From Arenicola marina (Eukaryota > Annelida > Polychaeta > Arenicolidae): 64,000 nt of DNA. Below the pieces are notes generated by a model. It was given only the letters and a program-made list of their open reading frames with translations, did no database searches and was not told the origin of the DNA. Made by a program: the position numbers and the translations under genes. Shown here piece by piece: positions 40,901 to 52,100 of the stretch; positions within the stretch are counted from its first letter, which is position 1, and every line of letters begins with the position of its first letter. The DNA is taken from positions 32,295,670-32,359,669 of the forward strand of contig OZ025248.1 of assembly GCA_964019135.1 (NCBI GenBank), written 5' to 3'.

Positions 40901-43161
40901 TCAGGAATTGGGTTATCACTGGAAATACACTGATATTGGATTGATGGGGTCACGAGATATGATTAAAAGGTTGTGTAATAGGGAATGCGCACAGATACGG
41001 CTATAATTTTCAGTGGCGGGGTTGGAGTGGGACACATGCACAGTAAATCAGCACGAGCACTGCCCAACATGCTCTATCTCTGTATTTATGGATATAGGGA
41101 TGGAGCATACCCCCCCCCCCCCACCTCCCCACTTCCGCCCTCTCCTGATTTACTGTGCCTGGGGATCATTGGATATCGAGTGAGGCTGGGGGTGGGTGGG
41201 GGGCACAGACAATGACCCGTTCCCTACGTGTTCCTGTATGGCTATGCTATCTAACGTCTAACCCTAAGTATGATATCTCATCCATTTATCTTATCACAAC
41301 AAACAAGTGGCAGGTACTTGTCCCACTTGATGTCAATGCGCAATTCATCTTCGGGGTTAATGCGTGCAGCGAAGCCGCAAATCTTTGCGCGTTGGTTTAG
41401 TCCTGGGGCTTTGTGTCTATGGAGTGCGTATAACGACGGTGTTATCAGCATTACAGGTGTTGCGCTTTCACTTTCGCTTTGCAGTTGACGAACTTGGGGA
41501 AAAAGACACATTAAGTAGGTAATGCCGACTTAGTAATTACGTAGAAAGGTGAAAACGGGCACGACTGTGGCTCAAAAAATAATTTTCTTCTTAAGAATCC
41601 GACATAAACACGCGATGTTTACGGGCACCGCTAATACTATGGTATTGTGTTAATCAACATAAACCTTTATCACATATATACTTATGTATGATTATCATAT
41701 TATAAACAGGAGCAACAGTTGTTTTTAATGATGAAGCCTACCACCATGCAACTCCTCACACACTTCTCGCACGTCAAAGCATTGTATTTAATTGAAGTTC
41801 AAGGGACACTTCGTTTAGGAAATTATTAAAATACCCCCCCCCCCCCTTCTCCCTCCTGTCTCACCATTTAAACTGATAGAGAATTATACCCCCGACAATC
41901 ACCCGAACACATGCACTAAACCACCCCTAAACCGACACAACTAAACCTAAACCACAGCTATTCTAAATCCATCGCATCCCAATAAACCCGTCGATAGGAA
42001 CTATATCCAGTTACCGACTGCCGCCCTGTTTCACTACGGATAAGACAGAATACCACTAAAAAACTCTGACACATGACAAGGTCAGCCAAGCGATTTATTG
42101 ACAAGGATAAGGAAAGAGAAACCGAAGATCAATGATCAATCTATCCTTCAATGTACACAAATCACCGCCTATCCCCCGACCGTGCTGACACCTGTCGACA
42201 TGGGTTGTAGGGCTCAGATCTATGATTCCGTCCGACCTGTCGCGTGCCTGTCACCAGTCTTCTTCACACGCCACTCCAAACGTGAAATGACCGCCATAAA
42301 GTTGGGTTCTCGACCTGCCTCTGACTTTTACCGGTATATTTTATCCAGCGATTATACATCAGACCATGCCGAGGCGTGACAGGATTACATCCCAGCCGAA
42401 GTAGATGGAAAATACCAAGGGTTTTAGGACTAAAGTGAAGAGCCTATTTTGTTTTGTAATATAAAACTTCACAATATAAATAGAGAGAAAACGCATATCC
42501 GTTGTTTTTTGTCTGTCACTGTGGATTGCGTGGGGCGGGAGCTGTTGGCTGTAAGGCGATTGAAGTCGCTTAATGCCATCCTGCACCCGTTCGTGTAAAT
42601 TCATGTAAATCGCAGGTATTATCCCCATTGAGCCGGATCGCCGAGGTGTAAGAATATATATATAAATCAGTATATGACGCCTCTAAATTCCCTTTTGCGT
42701 GTTTAAATTTTAAGTTAAAAAAGGACCTATAAATTGTTCCTGTTGCCTGTTGTTGATACGGCTTTGTTGATGACTCACCGATGGAACCCGCATGCAGCCA
42801 GATAGAAATGGGTGGGTGACGATAGCGGGAGGCGGTGGGGGGCTGGGGGGGGGCGGTCAGCCTTACATATGGTACGCTAGCCCCACACCGCCACTCTCCA
42901 CCCCACCTGCCCCATCCCCCGCCTCCTGCCCGCACGCACCCCTTTCATCTGTCGAGGTGTAGACCCGGACATAGGGAAATAACATGATGGATGACTTGCT
43001 GGTCAGAATGGTGTTTTGGGCCAAATAGATGACCACATAGGGTAAACTAGACAATTTTACAATTTATTTGGAGATTATACATCTCTTATACATGTCTTAT
43101 ACATGTACATATCATATGTATAACATCATATGTCGGTCGGTCGTGTTTGTTTGTCTGTTTC

Positions 43162-43195
<34 letters not shown>

Positions 43196-46100
43196 TGTAT
43201 GTATGTATGTCTGTTTCACGCAAAAACGGGAAGTCTTCTTATGGCCTAACAACTGCATGCATCGGTTCGCAGTCTTCAGTACCTTATAGCCAAGCAGTAG
43301 GGCTAGAACATACTCGTCAACCAGATCAAAAGGTCAAAGGTCAAGGTCACCGCGATTTTTTGAAAAAAAACCACTAAGAATGCATATATCTCCGTTAATA
43401 TTAAAGCTAGAGATTCCGGGTGAGTTGTAAAATGTGCTACACTTTAAGGCGCAGTTTTCGGGTATTGTTTACTTTTTGATGCGTAATAGTCATTTCGAGT
43501 AAAATGAGGTCGTACTTTTTGCGGAATACGCACTAAATGACCTCTGTCAGTTTTCTCGCTTTTGGGCACATTTGCCATCAAGCTATCGCTATGATGTTCT
43601 AATATGCCATAGAAATATGAATTGAGATGAGTTGTGTCGAATGTTAGAGTTCTCTGATGCGTCACGTGACGTCACGATGACGTCACTTTTGGTACTTAAA
43701 AAAATTCGTCAAAAATCAGGAAAAAATCCCCAAAAATTAGTGAGTAGCATCATATTGTAGGAAACACTCTTGTGTTTGTTGTAAGTCAGCGCTGTTATAA
43801 TAACAGAGTGATAAATTTTGGATCGGCTAGGGGAAGATATTCTGTATCGCTACGGAATAGCCCGGGCAGCATGATACTTCGCCGTGGCATAACGCCAATC
43901 GTCCCGGAAACCAGCAGTGCTCGTTAAATCCAGCCCCCCCCCCCCCGCCTCACCCCAACCGAACTATCAGATGACGACCACCCTCCACCGTAACCCTGTC
44001 GCCCCCCCCCCCCCACACACACACCTCCTTCCCTCCCCTGTCGTCTCACCGGCATCCAGATATAATGACTCTAGCTATATCAGGCTTATGAGCCTGATTA
44101 TTAAAAGTCAATTTTCATAATGGCTGGAATGACATGTATTTAGTGAGATCGGTTTTGTCTGGCTTTCCCGACGGTATTCCACATATGGTTGACCTTCATG
44201 TGGCTGACTGCACACACATAGTGCCGGGACTCACAACATACGGCACTGGATGGCTCAATTGTTGTGATTTCTCCTATCAGTGTTCTTTGATACTGCATCG
44301 GGTACTGTTTTTTTCACACAAGGCGAGACCGGTAATCCAAGTTAAGTTGTGAAATGTGCCGAACAGAATATAACAGGCTGTGTCTGTACACTTGAATATC
44401 AGTTCAAGTACATAACAAAGCACTAACGGCAGTGATGTCTGATGTATGTTTCTGTTTCTGTTGCTGATACTCTTGTCATTTTGTATACATACATCAACTA
44501 TTGTTGCAATCTTATCAATACGCTTCGAATGTTAAACTTCAAAAGATGCATATTGCTCGCGAATGTATCATAAAATAAACTAGTCTTTGTGTTTTTCCAG
44601 CTGGCAGCTTTTGCACACCGGAACAGATCTCCAGTTGTCAATATGCAGGTGAGTACAAATATTATAGGCAGTTTCCGTGTAAAGGGTATCGTCTTTTAAT
44701 CCATATTCCATATGGATCAGCTGTTTTTTCTTGCGAACGAGTATACTCTCATGGATCAAATGACGTGCTGACTGGGTTGTAAGTGACGTTGGGAATATAT
44801 CTCTGGTCAAATTGTACGTCCATGGGGTTCATTGTAATAGGGGGGGGGGACCTTTTCCGATCTCCGCGGTTGGCATCCAGGAACTCTTGAAGATTCGCGA
44901 TCAGCTGTTGCCAATTTTTGGAGATCGTTATCTTGGTTCAACGCTAAGACCCTTTGCCTATTTACCGCGATCCGTTATAGCAGTCTGCGAATTTCTCGAT
45001 ATTCGCGATATCACCATTATAAGGTTTTTTTTTCTCGATCAGCTTTAAAATGTCCTCATCTTGGAGATTCGATATTACTCTGCCTAATTCTTGGGGATTC
45101 GAGATTCAGCAGGGGGACCCCCCCCCCTAATAGCAGTGGCGCCGTGTGATGTTAATGTTTTTTTAAATGTCCGGAATTTAGACATCGTCAGCGCAAGAAA
45201 TAGGAGGCTTTAAAAAACCGGGTGAAAGAGGCGATACGCTGTAAGTGGTCACTGGTGGCCAGAGGGAGGTGAGTGGGGGGGGGGGGGGTGGGGGGGGAGG
45301 ACGTGGCGTGGGTTAGCCCGGTGCAGCGAGCGGTATCTCACCAATTGGGGGTGGGTAGGTGGAGGGTGAAGGTGGGGGGTAGGGGGGTAGGGGGAATACA
45401 GAGGGTAGAGGAATGACACCCCCGGGCTGTGATACCCAGGGACGGACCCGCTGATTACCGTCCAGGGTCGGCTGGACACCGCTGTGTCATTATGAAGACG
45501 TCGGTATGTCGCAATGGCAGACTTGCCACCCACCCCCACCCCCCCCCCCCCCACCAACCCACACTCTGTCTCCGCACCGTGAGGCCCTACCCCCCCCCCC
45601 GACCAACCCACACTCTGTCTCCGCACGGTGAGGCCCTACCCTCCCCCCCACCAACCCACACTCTGTCTCCGCACCGTAAGGCCCTACCCCCCCCCCCCGA
45701 CCAACCCACACTCTGTCTCCGCACCGTAAGGCCCTACCCCCCCCCCCCGACCAACCCACACTCTGTCTCCGCACCGTGAGGCCCTACCCCCCCCCCCCCC
45801 ACCAACCCACACTCTGTCTTCGCACCGTAAGGCCCTACCCCCTCCCCCACCACCAACCCAAACTCTGTCTCCGCACCGTAAGGACCCCCCAACCAACCCA
45901 CGCTGTCTCCGCACCGTAAAGCCCTACCGCCCCCCCCCCCAGCCACCCCACCCCCCACCGCCAAAAAACAGAAAATAGCGGTGAGCCTGTGGATCCATGA
46001 TGGCGGCGCCTCACTCTTTGCGAAAGAGAATGTTACTTTCGAATTCGAATAATTATTGCTCGGCTTGCAGCATGAGATCCCATTACTGTACTATCTCACA

Positions 46101-49100
46101 TCTGTTAATTGTGTAGCAATTAGAATGTAGTACATTATTCATTTGGCGTCAAATCTTACGATACACAAGTGCGGATTTACCTGACGTCTGAAATCCGAGA
46201 TGTGGCGTCTTAAGCGTATGTAATATATATATAACCCCTAATATAACATCTACCAGGCAACTCTTTGCGTGGCTGAATCACCGCAATAAAATTTGCCTTG
46301 GGTAGCCGTGCTTTCCAAACCAATGCTATTATAGTTAATGCCCAGGCCTAATTAAGTGACCAATAGCGCTGGTAATTCCATTGCCTCTATGAGTGTTATT
46401 CCGTTGAAACCGTGCAGATTTGCTAACATTGACGTTACGGGATTACTACGCCTTTCCCTAATACCCTGGTGACAGGTCTCAGTCGTGAGGCGGTGGGGTG
46501 GGGGGGGGGGGGTTGAGGGTGAAGGGGTGAGGGAGGGGGGTCATTCTTACACCTCGGCGATCCGGCTCAATGGCGATAATACCTTCCATTTACATGAGTT
46601 TACATGAACGGGTGGCGGTGCAGGATGGCATTAAGCGACTTCAATCGCCTTTATTAGCGGTGACTAACGCAAGCGAATAATGTGTAGCCTGCGGGGGTGA
46701 ATATATATGGGAGGGGGTGCGAGGTGGGGTGGGGATTGGGGGCGCGGGTTTGGTTGGTGAGGGTCGGGGAGCGGAGTAGAGTGGAGAGATGGGGCGTGAG
46801 TCCGTGTGTAAATCGTTATTGTGTCGCTTGGCTCGCTTGGCCGAATCGAATGCTACCTTGTCGGCCCACACACCTCTCTGGTATATGCTGTTGCTTTCAG
46901 CGACACGCAAGCCGTGAGGAGGTGGGTGGCGAGGAGTGGGGTGGAGGCGGTGGAGGGGGTGGAGGGGGACAGGCGATCGGAAGAACCCCGATACGCCTCA
47001 GTGTCCTTGGGGTTTTGTCTGCCCCTTTAGCCATAACCATCACACTCGACTGGCCTCTCAACCGCGTGAGCCACCTAGCGACCGAGTCATAAAGCGTGAG
47101 TTGCGTCCGGCTTTGCCTGGAGCTGAATGCATACATACATACAGATATGGTTTATGATTCTCAATGACACTCTCGTGGTATTCAAATCAGTGTGTTTATT
47201 AGAATGTACGTTGCTCTTAGTGTAAATCCCATTCACGGTCAATTACTTTGTTGATCAAAGCGGACCTTCTTGTCTACTTGGTGTTGAATGCATAGGTCTT
47301 CCGGGAATAATAGACCATATATGCATGTATACATGTATGTAGACCTGTGAGTGGGCTAACAGAAGTCAAGTGCGTGTGTTTACATGCGTTTAATACGGCA
47401 GCTCTTTGTGGTCGAGTGGCCAGGCGGCAGTGACCCTAGGCCTACTGTGGTTTGTGTATTGTAGGCGTTGTACCAGGTACAGTTAGTTACTGGTCCCTGG
47501 TCCCATTGTAAATGGCATTGGCAACGAGAATGCAAGGGGTCTATTATATCTATTATAGATTGTGGGTGGTGGTGGTGTGGGGGGGGACGTGGGGGAAGGA
47601 GGGGGGGCGGCGCGTACGTACTGCAGGGGCCATGCTAGCAACTACAGTATACAAAGCCACGTGTTGGTGGTGTGAGCCCCATACAGCCACACAATGCACA
47701 CCCTGACCAAAATCCTGGTGTCATTATTAATTGTAGCCACACAATACAAACACAAGTCATGCTGTAAATATGTAGTAGCCACACAATGCAAACACAAGTC
47801 GTTGTTGTCGCAAAATGCGGTTACCAATTATGGTCTAATACTTAGTCTATACCCCTGGAACAATCAGTTATTAGAGTATGACAGCAACGTTTTTACGTGC
47901 TGATGGGCACAAAGTAATCACGTAAGGGGGACTTCAACGTAATAATTAGTAACCAGGTTCAGCTGCAGATCCACAGGTCGTGGGTTCGCGACTCCACTTC
48001 ATTGTCCCCGGGGATTTAAGGACCCTTCATATACACCAGATTCGCCCAACAAAAATAATTCAAGTTTTATATCAGCAATATTAATCATTACTTTTGTGCA
48101 CAAGTTTTCCTTTGCACCTTTTATCCTGAAGATCAGCGGACCAAAGAAGGAATAAAACTTAGAAACTGTTGAGCCTCGGGTGTGGTAGGCAACGGTTCGA
48201 GCGGTGTCCGCAGTAGCTTGAAGGAGAGAAAAACTGCCACGCGGTGAGTGAGAACTAATTGGTGAGATGTTACCAGGCAAACCAGTGACACAAAGAGCAC
48301 AACTGGCAAAAAAGTGAATACAATCGAGACGCCCCTCCCCTGGGTGACCATGGATACGGTGATCTATGGTGTCTCGATGTCTAGCGTGTTTTTGGGCTGC
48401 GGGGGGTGAAGTAATGGCTTCGCTATGCAGGGTCACGTGACCTTCTGACGTGACGTCCTACGAGATTTTACTTTGGCTGAAGTATGGGCCATCTGTCTGT
48501 GCCGTGAGAGTTTTAGCGCCCACCGGTCAACGGTCTTGTGCAGGCGCACCGATAACATTGAACAGATTGGTCTCGTTTGGACGAGCCACTCTAAAAAAGG
48601 GCGCACAGGGGGCAGGGGGTGGTGGGAGTCATGGTGGGGTGGGGGTGGCTCGCGGGGGCGGGGGGTTGACCTCTGGGGGCTGGGTCGGTAAAAAGGGGCA
48701 TGGAACCGCGAAAGAGGGAAGCGGGTTGGACAGACGAAGTTGGGTGGGTGGGTGATGGAAGGAGGTGGGGCGGGGATTGGGGTATGTGGAGCGGTGATGA
48801 GGGAAGGTGGGGCGGTAATGGGGGCAGGTGGAGCGGGGATTGGGGGAGGTGGAGCGGTGATGAGGGAAGATGGGGCGGTGATGGGGGGAGGTGGAGCGGG
48901 GATGGGGGAGGTGGAGCGGGGATGAGGGAAGATGGAGCGGTGATGGGGGAAGGTGGGGCGGTGATGGGGGGAGGTGGAGCGGTGATGGGGGGAGGTGGAG
49001 CGGTGATGGGAGGAGGTGGAGCGGGGATGAGGGAAGATGGGGCGGTGATGGGGGAAGGTGGGGCGGTGATGGGGGGAGGTGGAGCGGTGATGGAGGGATG

Positions 49101-52100
49101 TGAAGCGGTGATGGGGGGAGGTGGGGCGGTGATGGGGGAGGCTGGGCGGTGGTTGGAGGAGGTGTGGCGGTGATGGGGGGAGGCGGGGCGGTGATGGGGG
49201 GAGGTGGAGCGGTGATGGGAGAGGTGGAGCGGGGATGAGGGAAGATGGGGCGGTGATGGGGGGAGGCGGGGCGGTGATGGGGGGAGGTGGAGCGGTGATG
49301 GAGGGATGTGAAGCGGTGATGGGGGGAGGTGGGGCGGTGATGGGGGAGGCTGGGCGGTGGTTGGAGGAGGTGGAGCGGGGATGAGGGAAGATGGGGCGGT
49401 GATGGGGGGAGGTGGAGCGGTGATGGGGGGAGGTGGAGCGGGGATGAGGGAAGATGGAGCGGTGATGGGGGGAGGTTGAGCGGTGATGGGGGGAGGTGGA
49501 GCGGGGATGAGGGAAGATGGGGCGGTGATGGGGGGAGGTGGGGCGGTGATGGGGGAGGCTGGGCGGTGGTTGGAGGAGGTGTGGCGGTGATGGGGGGCGG
49601 GGGTAGCACGCAGATAGAGACGGGGGGGGGGAGGCGGATTTATTAATATCACGTAGCAAGTGTTTTGCAGCCAAACGGTATATAACGTTGCAGTGTGAGC
49701 AGCTTGAGGTGAAGTGCTGATACGTCGTTCGTTGTTATCCGGGGTTACCAGTCACAGGCTACCTGCCGTGTATATCGATCTTCATCTTAATTTCGCAATA
49801 ACATCATATCATATGTCTCACACACAAAGGGCAACGAGGGGCGATAATTCATCAATTTGCATCAATTTATTTTACTAACCCACAGCTCAAGGTGCCAACA
49901 GCTGAGGACGAGGAATGTGGTTATGTTACGAACCCGGTTTTCACGGGGGTTTCGCCGTTAAAGTCACCCGTTCTGACTATCGCTAATCAATAGTTGTTGA
50001 CAGACTGAGAACGGCGGACTTGCTGATTTTTATTTTTTTTTTTTTTTTGACAAGCTGTTCCATGGAAAAATAAAAAATAAAAAAGTCAAAATAAAAACTT
50101 GAGAATAATCAGTATTATATATGGACTGACGTGGAAATGGTAGCGGCGGTACCTGGACACCTGCTCAGCTGTCCAAGAGCCACTGTGTCTGTATGTGTAA
50201 CACGCTGGGTTGTCGTGAATCTGCCAGGACTGTGCTGGCATGCCCTGTGTTTAGTGGTTAAATATACGGACAAACCCAATTCTAGTGGTTAAGTATACGG
50301 ACAAACCCAATTCTAGTGGTTAAGTATACGGACAAACCCTATTCTAGTGGTTAAATATACGGACAACAATGTATTTGGTGGTTAAGCATACACACAGGTC
50401 CTATATTTAGTGGTCGAATACGCGAACAGACTATGTATTTAGTCAACGAATATTTCTTGGTTCACCGTAAGGACGTTTTTTTTTTAGATGCTTCAAGATC
50501 CATTAATATCTGGTTAAATCTGCAGCCATGTCCAATACATCATGTTAATTATCTGAATACATGTATACAATTCTGTCTTGATAAAATCCACAGGCATGTT
50601 CTTTTATACCTCAGACAAATATAAGACGTTCCCTATAAATAATTACAAAATGTTATACCCGATGTATAATGGTTAAAGGTACGGTCGGACTGGGACGGTA
50701 CCCAGGTATGACGTCAGCGTATTTCGGTCGCTCTGTCCATGGCCGCGTCTTGTGAATGTTATGGCCAACTGGATGCTGTATGTACATGGTGACCCGCCCA
50801 CCGTACCATTCAGCCACCCTATTGATCTAGAGGCCGAGCAATGCTAACGGGATTGATGCTGAGTGTGTTTTGTGTCCACACTTTATTTGTGAATCGGCTT
50901 TAAAGGTGTTCGGGCAAACTTCCCTCCGCACGGCGTTTCCGTTGTTTAGTCATGCGGTCTTCCCACTGCCGGACGCTGCCATTGATTGTGTCAGATTGTG
51001 TGTGTATGAGCGCACCTGCGACAGTGATGCCCTCTACCGGGCTCCGACAGATTCTTGTCCTTTAATAAATATCAACACTCAACACGTGTTGTCTCGCCTG
51101 GTGTTCCATGAGGATGATGAAGAGTTGTCTAGTTTACGAGGTAAAGTTGATCCAAAGAGACCGTCCATGCAGTGTTTGAGGCGATGTGTCCCCCATTGCA
51201 ACCGGGCAACATCTTCCCTTCGCAGGTACACCGGGTATCTAGTCCACGATTAAAATAGGTTCATGCCTTAAATCGTATAACCAATTTGCTATACTTAATC
51301 ATGGAACAAAGGCAACCGCTCACGATTACTTGATTAAAACCATCTTCGACCTTAAAGTGATTATGTCAATAAATGTACAGAACACCATATTTTTATTTGC
51401 TTCGCGCTGTTTGACAAATTCTCTGATGCTATGTATGACCTTGACAGATGCGTCCGGGACGCTGGGGTCGGTGCCAGGAGGGGGCACGTGCCAGGCGAAG
51501 ACGTACGTTGACTTCACCCACGTGTGTACGGTCTCCACCTACCTGTCTGGCGTGGACTTCTGCTGTTGTGTACAGGAGACGGAGCTCCTCTGTTGCCGGT
51601 ACCTCTACCAAAACAAGGTCTTCTACTGCGACCGGACTGAGGATGTCATACCCAGGACGTCAGTACTGCCGCCATCTTTAATATTTTTACTTTTAATGTA
51701 TTTACTGTACATTATAGTTTGAGTTGAAATGATTGATTGAATTTTGTAATCATACAGACATTCTAATCTGCTGTATAAAATTACTTTTTTAATTGTTTTA
51801 TTTAAGAGACTTTAAACTGGAAGGAGATCGTGAGGCGTATGAAAAACCTCAATCATTTTTTTATGCGGGAACTTATCTTGGCACTTTGAATGAATCTGTT
51901 AACAGATCAAAAGCACGTATAATATATTTTCACAATTTTTATATTTTCACAATTTTTATATTTTCACAATTGTTACATGCTGTGCTCATACATCATCGCC
52001 TACAGCCCTCACAACCTTGGAAGGCAATCACCTCTAGGAAATATTGAAATGAAAATCAATAAAAATAATTACTGCAGTATATTTTGAACCCGCTAGCTTA

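Noticed and set aside
45249..45964. Several overlapping Gly/Val/Trp- or Pro-rich frames
   Set aside because: Shadows of the 48 bp poly-C minisatellite in different frames.
48433..49674. Long proline-rich minus-strand frames (up to 413 codons)
   Set aside because: All three frames are open because of the 21 bp purine-rich repeat. Composition is that of the repeat, not of a protein family.
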